64,000 nucleotides of DNA from Marinitenerispora sediminis (GTDB lineage Bacteria; Actinomycetota; Actinomycetes; Streptosporangiales; Streptosporangiaceae): NCBI RefSeq assembly GCF_003336425.1, contig NZ_QEIO01000003.1, forward strand, positions 1-64,000, given 5' to 3'. Below the pieces are notes generated by a model, which was not told where the DNA came from, ran no database searches, and was given only the letters and a program-made list of their open reading frames with translations. The position numbers and the translations under genes were made by a program. Below, piece by piece: positions 41,453-49,485 of the stretch (the stretch's first letter is position 1; each line of letters starts with the position of its first letter).

Positions 41453-42126
41453 GTGTCCATACCTCCGGGAACACGCTATCCCGTTACTCCCAGTATTGAG
41501 GAGCGAACCGCGCATCGGGCAGCCATCAGTGACAAATCTCTGCCCGGAACCGCTACACAGACGGGGAATCGGCGGACGAGACGGTGGAGTCCGATCACAA
41601 TCCGCGCGCCTGACCGGACTCCACCGATCTCCGAGGAAACGCGGGGCGGGATCGCCGCACACGATGGCCGGGCCAAGCCCGGCCACACCCGTTACCCCGC
41701 GAGTCCTCTGCGCCGTGCCCGGGAGGTCCCATCTCCTGGAGCGCGCTCCCAGTGCATCGCACTCCGGCCGGCCGCGGCAGCGTCCGAACGGCACCACATG
41801 GCAAGGGCTTTGGTCCCGAACCCGGGAAGAGCGGGTGAGTTGGGCGGCGGCCGTCACCGCGCCGCCGTTCACCGTGCGTAGTACCGGAACCCGGGCTCGG
41901 CACCGATCTCCGCGGACCGCGCCGGATGGGTGCGCTCGAATTGCTGATGTGTCGACATAAAACGGGCCAACCAGGTCGGGAGCTCGGAGAAACGGCCGCG
42001 GGACTGCCGAATCTCGCGGGACCGGGTTGCTTTCACGAGCGACCGTGCTACGGTCACGGTGAGTCGAAGCGGCGGAGCGCTCTGTGTCCGCGTCCGCCCG
42101 AATCCCGTACGCCGAGGGGTACTGCC
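41453..42126. other. Divergent intergenic region with a promoter
   Basis: About 670 bases between the kinase and the first secreted protein gene. Open frames here lack ribosome binding sites. TTGCTT (42027-42032), a 16-base spacer and TACGGT (42049-42054) form a plausible promoter for the gene at 42127. No DevR-type box is visible. Confidence 0.45.
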
Positions 42127-42963
42127 GTGCCGCGAGTCCGTCGAGAAGAGCGCGCCCGACGCGCTGCCTCGGCCGGACGTGTGGGCGGAACCGTGCTGCG
42201 CAGGGCGCTCGTGCTCGGCGGGTTCGCCGTCGCGGCGTGGCTGGTCGGCTCGGCGCCCGCGAACGCGGAGGCGCTCGGCGAGCAGGTCGGCCAGGTGGCC
42301 GGCACGGTGTCCGAAGCCGGCGCCGTCGCCGCCGATGCGGGCGGCGTCGGCACGGAAGCGGCCCAGGCGGCCGAGGCCGTCACGACGACGGTCCGCGATG
42401 CCGGGAGCGGGGCGGAGCCGACGGTTCCGGCGCCGCCCGGCAACTCACCGGACCCGTCCGATATCTCCGGTGTGGTCGAGCAGGCCCGTCAGCAGACCGA
42501 GAACGCCGTCGCCGCGGTGACCGGAACCGGCCACCTCGATTTCCCCGGCCCCGAGGCGGCGGCGTCCGGCGCCCCCGCCCCCGAGGAGCCGGAGACCCCG
42601 GCCCAGGAGGCGGCCGAGTCCGCCGATCGCGATCCCGCCGCCGACCGGGAGCCGATCCGGCGCGCGCCCGCCGCGTCGCCGGCCGCCGGCGCTCCGCGCG
42701 AGTTCCACGCGCCGCAGCGCGCGGCGGCTCCCGAGCGGCTCGGTGAGTTCGCGGACGCGACCGCGGTCGACTCCGACGCCCGCGGCACGATGGCCGTCGG
42801 CTCCGCCCAGCCGCAGTTCGGCGGTTCGGTCGCCATGTTCGCCGGCTATCTCGCCCGGCTCCCCGAGACGGCCCGGCCGCTCGCGTCATCGCCGGCCGGC
42901 CGGCACGCGCTCGCCATGGTTCCGCAGAACCCCGTGGACGAGCCCTCCTTCTCACCCGACTAG
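42127..42963 (+). CDS. Secreted low-complexity protein
   Basis: A 278-residue protein starting at GTG 42127. An Arg-rich n-region (PRVRREERARR) is followed by the hydrophobic core LRRALVLGGFAVAAWLVGSA and a cleavage site after ANA near residue 41. The mature part is dominated by Ala, Glu, Pro and Gly, with a heptad-like stretch (LGEQVGQVAGTVSEAGAVAA) and a disordered middle (APAPEEPETPAQEAAESAD). The C-terminal FGGSVAMFAGYLARLPETA is the only hydrophobic block. No Cys or catalytic motif. A cell-surface or matrix role is possible. It precedes another secreted Ala/Val/Leu-rich protein. Confidence 0.65.
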   Translation: MPRVRREERARRAASAGRVGGTVLRRALVLGGFAVAAWLVGSAPANAEALGEQVGQVAGTVSEAGAVAADAGGVGTEAAQAAEAVTTTVRDAGSGAEPTVPAPPGNSPDPSDISGVVEQARQQTENAVAAVTGTGHLDFPGPEAAASGAPAPEEPETPAQEAAESADRDPAADREPIRRAPAASPAAGAPREFHAPQRAAAPERLGEFADATAVDSDARGTMAVGSAQPQFGGSVAMFAGYLARLPETARPLASSPAGRHALAMVPQNPVDEPSFSPD

Positions 42964-43405
42964 CCCGGCTCCGGGACCGTCCGCGCCGGGTGCGCGACGG
43001 CACCGGCGACCGCGATGTCGCCCTGCCGCACCCCCTGCGGAGACACCGAGGCCCGTTCCGCGGCCGGTGGCCGGTCCCTCCTCGACGGCGACGCTCCCCC
43101 TACCCAGTTCCCCTACTGGGGGTTGACGCGAGCTTCGTGCCCCGACCCCGCTCGGTTCCACGAGGTTCACGTCAGCCGGAGGTCCGCCAGACCCCTCGGT
43201 TGACCCCGGTGCACGCCGGCGCGCTCCCCAGGCGCGCGGGTGGCGGCGCCGGAGCCCGCTCTCCGGAGCACGACGGCATCGGTGCGGCGCGGCACTCAGG
43301 CCAGAGCGCCGCCGCACGGCCCGCCTTCCGGCGGGCCGCCCCGAGACCGTCTCATCTCAGCGAAACCGCACGACCGTGAAACCGCGAACACAGCAAAGGA
43401 ATCCC
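42964..43405. other. Intergenic region between two secreted protein genes
   Basis: About 440 bases with no credible gene. The segment near 43090-43120 repeats CCCCTAC and GGGGGTTG in a hairpin-like way and could hold the promoter of the gene at 43406, but I cannot fix -35 and -10 boxes. Confidence 0.4.
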
Positions 43406-44098
43406 ATGTTCTCCTCCGCCCGCTCGTCCGCCAAGGCCGTCCTGCTCGCCGTCGGTGCCGCCGGCTTCGTCGCCCTCGGTTCCGGTGTCGCCTCCGCCGA
43501 CGTGCTCGGCGACACGACCCGAGTGCTGAACGGCACCGTCCCGGCCACCGGCGCGCTCGGTCAGATCACCGACCAGCTGCAGACCGCCCTGAGCGGCGAC
43601 ACCCCGGAGCTGGCCACCACGCTGCCGGCGCCCGCCGTCAGCAACCTCAACACGCCGCTCGGCGACGCCACCGGCCCGGTGACCGACGCCGGAACCCGGG
43701 TGACCGAGGTCCAGCAGCAGGTTGACGAGACCGTCCGCCGGCTCAAGGGCGGGCTCCCCGGCGGCACCTCGGTGCCGGAGGCCGGCGGCGCCACCACGCT
43801 GCCCGCGACCGTGGAGGTGCCCAGCACCGAGTCGCTGCCCGACGCCCGTGACGTCCAGGTCGGCATCGAGGACGTCCGGTCCCAGGTCGAGGGCCGGCTG
43901 CCCGAGACCTCGGCGAGCATCGGCGCCGTCGAGCTGCCGGCCGACCAGGTCACCTCGCTGGTCGAGGGCACGCTGCCCGCCGCCGGCGACGTCGCCGACC
44001 CCGCGGCGATCGTCGGCCAGACCGGTGCGGTCGAGACCGTCGAGTCCGTCGACCTCGGCCTCTCCGAGCTGCCGGTGCGGGACCTGACCGCGCGGTAA
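43406..44098 (+). CDS. Secreted Val/Leu/Thr-rich protein
   Basis: A 230-residue protein with a clear signal peptide (SSARSSAKAVLLAVGAAGFV, cleavage after ASA near residue 31). ATG 43406 follows AAAGGA. The mature part opens with DVLGDTTRVLNGTVPATGAL, a pattern of hydrophobic residues every three to four positions shared with the N-terminus of the preceding secreted protein. Later segments repeat the theme (LPDARDVQVGIEDVRSQVEG, LPADQVTSLVEGTLPAAGDV). It lacks Cys and enzyme motifs. A self-assembling or wall-associated surface protein is possible; I do not recognise a family. Confidence 0.65.
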   Translation: MFSSARSSAKAVLLAVGAAGFVALGSGVASADVLGDTTRVLNGTVPATGALGQITDQLQTALSGDTPELATTLPAPAVSNLNTPLGDATGPVTDAGTRVTEVQQQVDETVRRLKGGLPGGTSVPEAGGATTLPATVEVPSTESLPDARDVQVGIEDVRSQVEGRLPETSASIGAVELPADQVTSLVEGTLPAAGDVADPAAIVGQTGAVETVESVDLGLSELPVRDLTAR

Positions 44099-44230
44099 CC
44101 CACCGGGCCCGCTTCCGGTCCGACCCCGCTGATGCCCGGTCCGGTGGCCCCGGCCGCCGGACCGGGTGCGCGGGACCCGGCCTCCCCCGCGGCCCCCGAC
44201 GTTGCGCAACCGCCCCCGGCCTGCCCGAGG

Positions 44231-45130
44231 TCACGGCTCGCGGATCTCGGAGCCCGCCTCCCTCGACGCGCCGGTCCGCCGCAGCAGCGCGGCGACGTCC
44301 ACCAGGGCACGGCAGCGGGCGAACTCCACCGGACCGAACGGCACGCCCGCCCGGCGAAGGACCAGGACCCCGCCGCCGGGGGCGGCCAGGCACATGACCG
44401 GCCCGGAGACCTCGTCGGCGGCCAGCCCCTCGGGCGGGCGGCTCAGCCGGGCGACGGTGTCGGCCCCGGTGAGGCTGAGCAGAGCGGCGGAGAGCGTGCC
44501 CGGCTCGGTCACCAGTTCGGCGACCAGCGCCAGCGTCCGGCTGGTGGTGTCGATCAACTCGTGCGCGTCGGCCGGCTCGATGACCGGGTCCCGGCCCCCG
44601 GCCCGCACCACCGCATCGGCCAGCCGCTCTCGGGCCACGTGGCGCGGGACGCTCGCCAGGAACTCGTCGACGGCGTCCACGTACCCCGGCAGCACCTGCA
44701 TCAGCCGGATGTTCACGCCGAGCCGCGCCAGCTGGGTCGTGAGGGTGGCCAGCCCGCCGGGCACGTCGGCGACGCCGACCCGGATCCGCCACAGCGTCTC
44801 CGCGCCCTCTTCGGCCATGGGGTCGCGCGGCCACGGCAGCGGTGCGGGCGCGGCCGGGCGGGGGGTGAGAGCACGCCGGTGCGTCCGCCAGCGGTGCAGG
44901 AATCCCACCAGGATGAAGCCGGCCCCCGCCGTGACGAGCAGCGGCGGGCCGTGGCCGTGGTGGCCGAGTGTGAGTACCAGCAGGTGCGCCGCACCCGCGG
45001 TGAGCAGCAGCGCCCCGATCTCCAGGAGCTCCCGGCCGACGAAGTCCCGGCGCGGGGCGTGCTCCCCGCCCTGGCCGGTGCCCGGCCGGTCGCGTGTGCG
45101 GTCGTTGCGGTCGCGTCCGCGTTGGTCCAT
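44231..45130 (-). CDS. Membrane protein with ACT domain
   Basis: A 299-residue protein. After a charged N-terminus (RGRDRNDRTRDRPG) two hydrophobic helices follow (LLEIGALLLTAGAAHLLVL, LLVTAGAGFILVGFL). From about residue 110 an ACT-like regulatory domain appears (WRIRVGVADVPGGLATLTTQ, LARLGVNIRLMQVLPGYVD). The C-terminal part (VMCLAAPGGGVLVLRRAGVP) may form another ligand-binding unit. ACT domains sense amino acids; joining one to a membrane anchor is uncommon. No operon partner; TenA lies upstream on the same strand, 78 bases away. Confidence 0.65.
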   Translation of the reverse strand: MDQRGRDRNDRTRDRPGTGQGGEHAPRRDFVGRELLEIGALLLTAGAAHLLVLTLGHHGHGPPLLVTAGAGFILVGFLHRWRTHRRALTPRPAAPAPLPWPRDPMAEEGAETLWRIRVGVADVPGGLATLTTQLARLGVNIRLMQVLPGYVDAVDEFLASVPRHVARERLADAVVRAGGRDPVIEPADAHELIDTTSRTLALVAELVTEPGTLSAALLSLTGADTVARLSRPPEGLAADEVSGPVMCLAAPGGGVLVLRRAGVPFGPVEFARCRALVDVAALLRRTGASREAGSEIREP

Positions 45131-45208
45131 GGCGGCTACGATGCCGTGGCCACGTTGCGTCAGCTTGACGCAGCGTGACGGGATCGTAACTTCTCAGGGT
45201 GACTCGGG

Positions 45209-45922
45209 TCACTCCGCAGGTGGGGACGGCGGCGACCAGTCCTCCAGCGTCCACGCCATCTGCCAGAAGCGCACCTCGTGGTGGCAGCTGTCCCGGAAGG
45301 CCCGGTGCATCCGCTCCCGCTCGGCGCCGCCGGCGTCGGCGGCGAGGCCGTCGAGGAGCCCGCGCAGCCGGGTCGTGACCGCGACGCATTCCGGGTCGGC
45401 GTAGAAACGCCACCAGCCGGCGAAGGGGTGCCGCGGCCCCGGCGCCTCCTCCTCGACGAACCGCCGGGCCGCCCAGGTGTAGGTCCACGGGCACGGCAGC
45501 AGCGCGGCCAGCAGCACACCGAGGGTGTCCCGGCCCGCGGCCATCATGTGGTCGACGTAGCCCTGCGCACTCGGGGCGAGCCGGTCGACCTGGGCCTCGG
45601 CATAGCCGGTGCCGGTGTAGTCGCACAGCACGTGGTGCGGGTGCGCCTCCTCGTCCAGGACGAACGCCACGCTGTCGTGGAAGTACCGCATCCAGGCACG
45701 GTCCGGTGAGAGGGCCAGCCCCAGGCCGTAGCAGCGGACGTAGGCGCTGAGGTACTGGTGGTCCTGGCCGACGTAGTGCAGGACGCGCTCCCGGGCCAGC
45801 GTGCCGTCCCGCAGGCCGGCGACGAAGGGATGGCGGTAGAAGGTCTCGAAGAGGTCCGCGTTCCGCCGTCCGAGATCGGCCGTGAATCCGGACTCGCGGT
45901 TGTCGACGACGGGGTGTTCCAC
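45209..45922 (-). CDS. tenA: TenA family aminopyrimidine aminohydrolase / thiaminase II-like protein
   Basis: A 237-residue all-helical protein with TenA features: YRHPFVAGLRDGTLARERVL, YVGQDHQYLSAYVRCYGL, the catalytic Cys in LLPCPWTYTWAARRF, and the C-terminal Glu in HHEVRFWQMAWTLEDW. TenA hydrolyses aminopyrimidines for thiamin salvage. GTG 45922 follows CGGAGGAACC. I see no TPP riboswitch upstream and no other thiamin genes nearby, so a non-thiamin TenA variant is possible. Confidence 0.85.
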   Translation of the reverse strand: MEHPVVDNRESGFTADLGRRNADLFETFYRHPFVAGLRDGTLARERVLHYVGQDHQYLSAYVRCYGLGLALSPDRAWMRYFHDSVAFVLDEEAHPHHVLCDYTGTGYAEAQVDRLAPSAQGYVDHMMAAGRDTLGVLLAALLPCPWTYTWAARRFVEEEAPGPRHPFAGWWRFYADPECVAVTTRLRGLLDGLAADAGGAERERMHRAFRDSCHHEVRFWQMAWTLEDWSPPSPPAE

Positions 45923-46131
45923 GGTTCCTCCGCTCGGTTCTGACCGATCGTGCGGCAACCACGGCCGGTGTGGAGACCTGCTGCCGCCACGTTAACCGGT
46001 GCCCGCAGGCGCCCGTCGTCCGCGTCCGGAGCCGGTCGGCCACCCGGGAAACGACCGGGAAGCCGGGCGCACGGGGCGCGACCGCAGCGCCCATCTGGAC
46101 CGCCGCCGCGGTAGCGGGCGCCGGGGACGCG

Positions 46132-46168
46132 GACGGCCCCGCGCCCGGTGACCGGGTGCGGGGCCGTC
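46132..46168 (-). terminator. Terminator of the LCP family gene
   Basis: GACGGCCCCGC (46132-46142) pairs exactly with GCGGGGCCGTC (46158-46168); the loop itself contains CCCGGT/ACCGGG. It begins 22 bases beyond the stop codon. Confidence 0.75.
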
Positions 46169-46190
46169 GCCGGGTGCGCGGCGCGCGGGC

Positions 46191-47411
46191 TCACTCCTCC
46201 TCGGTGCCCTCACCGAGGCCGTTCACGCACGGGTTGGAGGTGGCGTCGCGCCCCTCGATGGCCTCGGCCTGGTCCGCCGCGGCGTCCACCGGCTCGGTGG
46301 ACGGCTCGGCCGGGTAGGACGGCGACGGCTGCGCCGACGGCGACGGGCTCGCCCCGGGGGCGCTGGGAGCGCCCGTCTCCAGGGCGGCGTCGTCCAGGCG
46401 CCGGTCGTTGTTGATCGCCTGGAACAGCTCGGCGGCGCGCTCCTCGTCCCACACCACCCGGTTCGGGTCGAGCGGCGCCGGCCACCAGGGCACGGTGTAG
46501 AAGGTGATGTCGTGCAGGTCGACGTCGGCCAGGGTGGAGCCGATGGAGATCATCTGGTCCAGTGAGAGGTCCTGGTCGGTCGCGGTGTGCTCGGAGACCG
46601 CCTGCAGCAGCGACGTCGTCCGGCTCGGGCTGGTGAGGACGTCGCTGCTGGTCACCTGCTCGGCGAGCGCGCCGAGGAACATCTGCTGGCGGTCGATGCG
46701 GCCGATGTCGCCCCCGTCGCCGATCTCGTAGCGGGCGCGAACGAAGGCCAGCGCCTGCTCACCGTCCAGCACCTGCTGGCCGGCCTCCAGGTCGAGCTTG
46801 GAGCGCTCGTCCCGCATCGGTTCCGGGATGCACATCTCCACGCCCCCGATGGCGTCGACCATGTCGCGGAACCCGACGAAGCTCAGGTGGACGAAGTGGT
46901 CGATGCGGATGTCGGTCAGGGTCTCGATGGTCTTGACCGCGCACGGCGGGCCGCCGTGGTACAGCGCGGCGTTGATCATGCCGTAGTAGCCGTAGGTGCC
47001 CTCCGTCCCCTCGTAGGGCTGGCACTCCGGCAGCTGGACGAGGGAGTCGCGGGGGAAGTTCACCATCGTCACGCCGTTGTCCGGCGAGATGTGCGCCAGC
47101 ATCAGCGAGTCGGAGCGCTCGCCGACGAAGTCGCGGCCTCCGTAGGCGGAGTTGCCGCCCTCACGCCCGTCGGACCCGATGAAGAGGATGTTGATGTCCT
47201 CGCCGATCTTCGGCGGGCGCTCCTCCTCGTCCAGGGCCGAGGACAGGTCGTGCTGCACCATGTTGCCGCGCAGCACGCGGTAGTAGGCGTAGGCCGTCCC
47301 GACCCCGGCGACCAGCACCACCGCCAGCGCCGCGGAGGTCCACACGAACAGGCGTTTCCACCGGCGGCGGGGGGCGGCGTCGGAGGGAGCTGCGGGGGCG
47401 TCATCGGACAT
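46191..47411 (-). CDS. LytR-CpsA-Psr (LCP) family wall-polymer ligase
   Basis: A 406-residue protein with a single N-terminal membrane anchor (LFVWTSAALAVVLVAGVGTA). The extracellular LCP domain shows NILFIGSDGREGG, RSDSLMLAHISPDNGVTMV and NFPRDSLVQLP, then VDAIGGVEMCIPEPM, and FVRARYEIGDGGDIGRIDRQ with the conserved Arg/Asp. LCP enzymes attach teichoic acid, arabinogalactan or capsule chains to peptidoglycan. The last about 70 residues are a Ser/Pro/Ala-rich tail. Transcribed alone, with a strong terminator. Confidence 0.9.
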   Translation of the reverse strand: MSDDAPAAPSDAAPRRRWKRLFVWTSAALAVVLVAGVGTAYAYYRVLRGNMVQHDLSSALDEEERPPKIGEDINILFIGSDGREGGNSAYGGRDFVGERSDSLMLAHISPDNGVTMVNFPRDSLVQLPECQPYEGTEGTYGYYGMINAALYHGGPPCAVKTIETLTDIRIDHFVHLSFVGFRDMVDAIGGVEMCIPEPMRDERSKLDLEAGQQVLDGEQALAFVRARYEIGDGGDIGRIDRQQMFLGALAEQVTSSDVLTSPSRTTSLLQAVSEHTATDQDLSLDQMISIGSTLADVDLHDITFYTVPWWPAPLDPNRVVWDEERAAELFQAINNDRRLDDAALETGAPSAPGASPSPSAQPSPSYPAEPSTEPVDAAADQAEAIEGRDATSNPCVNGLGEGTEEE

Positions 47412-48011
47412 GAGGCGGCGCGCCTTCTATCGGCTGGAGGGAGGAGAGCAGGGCGAGAGGGCTTCCCGACCAGGGGTCCGAACGAGGGGCAGAGCGCCGC
47501 GGGGGATGAGGACCCGGCTGGTGTGAAGCCGATCTTAGGGGAGAACGCGGGGGAGTGCGCGGGTGTAATGTCCCGCATTCGCCTGTCATGTCGGGAAAAC
47601 ATGGGGTAATACGTGGCGAGATCGGGGGTTCGGCGCGAATCGCGGCCGTGCCGGGGACACGCCCGCCGCCGGCGGTCGCGGGGCGGGTGGGCCGGACCCG
47701 GGGTGGCGGACGCCGGGGGCGCGCATGCGGCGCGGGCCGTACTCGTCGAGGGGCATGTGCTGCTTTCCGGGAGTCGGCGACCGCCATGGAGGGTCCGGTG
47801 GTCGCGGTGGGTGACCGGAATCGGGAGTATCGGCACGGAGCGTGGCGGGGTCGCTACGAATGTCCGGGACCTCCCACTAGGGGACGCGTGAGCGCGTGTA
47901 AGGTTTACCCATGATCGCGAGGAATCGTGTGGTTTATCCCCGTCCTCGTGTTCCCCCCCCGTCGCCCGGAAGCGACGTCCCCTGACTGGCCCCATGTGAA
48001 GCGGAGCCTTG
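47412..48011. other. Divergent intergenic region, no gene seen
   Basis: A 600-base region between the LCP gene and the gene at 48012. Open frames are Arg/Gly-rich without ribosome binding sites. An A/T-richer pocket near 47555-47620 and another near 47895-47935 (GTAAGGTTTACC is imperfectly palindromic) probably hold the promoters. Confidence 0.4.
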
Positions 48012-48434
48012 ATGTCGATCCCGCCGCCCCCGGCCGACAGCCCGCAGCCGGTCCGGCTGTCCTACGTCCGCCTGGGTGAGACGCAACCGGAACTCGTCGA
48101 CCGCCTCGCCGGGGAGCTCCGCGCCCACGGGCGGGTGATCATCGGCGCGCTCACCGACCGTGACCGGCAGCGCATCACGTCCGGCGCCCGGGTCGCCGGG
48201 AAGCGGCTGAAGCGCACGGTCCGGGTCACCGACACCCCCAACGGCATGGTGATCGAGTTCTACGACCTCTCCGCCCCCTCCGGGGACGACGGCGCCCAGG
48301 CGCCGCGTCCGCCGGGTGCGCACCGCGCCCCAGCGCCGGACGCGCCGGCGGGCGGCATCGCGGGCGAGTCGTTCCACCGGGCGCCCGACCCGGGTGCGCC
48401 CCCGCCGCGGCACGCCACCGGAGGCGACTCCTGA
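48012..48434 (+). CDS. Unrecognised protein with proline-rich tail
   Basis: A 140-residue protein. The first about 85 residues look folded (VRLSYVRLGETQPELVDRLA, HGRVIIGALTDRDRQRITSG, VTDTPNGMVIEFYDLSAPSG) and contain repeated Arg/Asp pairs. The rest is a Pro/Ala/Gly-rich disordered tail. ATG 48012 has GCGGAG before it. No signal peptide. I do not recognise the family. The following small gene is on the same strand, about 170 bases away. Confidence 0.6.
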   Translation: MSIPPPPADSPQPVRLSYVRLGETQPELVDRLAGELRAHGRVIIGALTDRDRQRITSGARVAGKRLKRTVRVTDTPNGMVIEFYDLSAPSGDDGAQAPRPPGAHRAPAPDAPAGGIAGESFHRAPDPGAPPPRHATGGDS

Positions 48435-48607
48435 GCGGAGCTCCCCGAGGGCCACGTGACGCAGCTCATGGTCAAGAGGGCGCAAGGCGGGTGTGATCGA
48501 CCGCCGCGCGTTGTTGTGCCAGGTGGGACCGCATGGCGGGTGAATGGTCGGCCGCGACGCCGTTCGGTCCGCGCACCAGGTCGCACGGCACGGAGGGAAC
48601 GACCATC

Positions 48608-48883
48608 GTGGGCAACACCGCGCTCGCCCGGGGCATCGCCGAACGAGTACTCCGCTGCCCCGAGGTCCTCGGACTGTCGCCGCTGCCCGGCCGCGGCGAC
48701 GACCCCCCGACGGGGGTGGTGGTGACCCGTGACTCGGTGGAGATCCGCGTCCGGGCCCGCCGCGACCGCCCCCTGCCCCTGGTCGCCGCCCAGATCCAGG
48801 CCGCCATCGGCCAGCTCGTCTCCGGCCACTCCGTGCGGCTCTACATCGACGGCGCTGACACCACCCGCGACGTGCCGTTCTGA
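48608..48883 (+). CDS. Small protein, possibly Asp23/Gls24-like
   Basis: A protein of about 91 residues from GTG 48608, which has GGAGGGAACG before it; an in-frame ATG at 48533 would add 25 residues. It reads NTALARGIAERVLRCPEVLG, GVVVTRDSVEIRVRARRDRP and LVAAQIQAAIGQLVSGHSVR. This alternation of a helix, two strands and a helix resembles Asp23/Gls24-type small envelope-stress proteins. It is convergent with a YeaQ/GlsB-type membrane protein, 13 bases away, whose relatives often sit beside Asp23 proteins. Tentative. Confidence 0.6.
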   Translation: MGNTALARGIAERVLRCPEVLGLSPLPGRGDDPPTGVVVTRDSVEIRVRARRDRPLPLVAAQIQAAIGQLVSGHSVRLYIDGADTTRDVPF

Positions 48884-48896
48884 GCGTCCGCCCAGC

Positions 48897-49151
48897 TCAC
48901 GCCGGGCCCCGGGCCCGGGAGCCGGCGAGGAGGTAGACCGCCAGGATCGCCAGCAGCGCCTGGACGACCAGCGTCAGGAACGTCCCCACCTCCAGCGCCG
49001 CCCCGATCGCCGTCCCGGCCAGCGCGGCGGCGATCCCGATGCCGACGGTCACCCAGAGCGGCATCCGCCTCTGGCGCGGCAGCAGCGGGCGCGCGAGCGC
49101 CCCGATCACGAGTCCGACGACGAACGCGCTGATGATCCCGGTGCCGGCCAC
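48897..49151 (-). CDS. GlsB/YeaQ/YmgE family stress membrane protein
   Basis: An 84-residue protein with three hydrophobic segments and Gly pairs: GIISAFVVGLVIGALARPLL, MPLWVTVGIGIAAALAGTAI and LTLVVQALLAILAVYLLAGS. This is the typical length and pattern of transglycosylase-associated (YeaQ) proteins linked to envelope stress. GTG 49151 is chosen because GGGGAGGG precedes it at proper distance. A DevR-type box lies about 135 bases upstream. Confidence 0.8.
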   Translation of the reverse strand: MAGTGIISAFVVGLVIGALARPLLPRQRRMPLWVTVGIGIAAALAGTAIGAALEVGTFLTLVVQALLAILAVYLLAGSRARGPA

Positions 49152-49285
49152 GGCTGTCCCTCCCCGCCGGTCGCGTTGCAGGTCCTCCTTCCCAGCTGCC
49201 CGGAAACCGCAGGGGGAACCGCCGCGGACCACGGCGGCGGGCTCGCAGCGCTGTGGTCCCGGACCGCCGGCCGTCTGGGCGTATC

Positions 49286-49299
49286 GGGACCTTGGTCCC
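49286..49299. promoter_or_regulatory. DevR (DosR)-type box, near-perfect
   Basis: GGGACCTTGGTCCC is an almost perfect inverted repeat matching the DosR consensus and is flanked by ATC and TTG. It shares ATCGGGACCTT with the site before devR. It lies between the divergent YeaQ-type gene (start 49151) and the GH16 gene (start 49486), so either or both may respond to the DevR-like regulator. Confidence 0.6.
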
Positions 49300-49485
49300 T
49301 TGGAAGGTGCGCGGGGAGGGACTAGATTGCGACTCGCTACCAACGGTGATCAGGTGGACGCGCTGCGTTGGAGGCATCGCGGTGTATCCACGACTCGCCG
49401 ACCATCCCCCTGTCGCGAGTGACGGTTCGTTCGAAGGACGCGGCGCGACGTCCTTCCCTCGCGACGTCGCGAGAAGAGGACAACG

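Noticed and set aside
43090-43135. Repeated CCCCTAC/GGGGGTTG near 43.1 kb as a terminator or attachment site
   Set aside because: The pairing is short and imperfect and there is no matching copy elsewhere in the window.
45923-46190. A possible TPP riboswitch before tenA
   Set aside because: The conserved CUGAGA and ACCUGAUCUGGAUAAU-type segments are not present.
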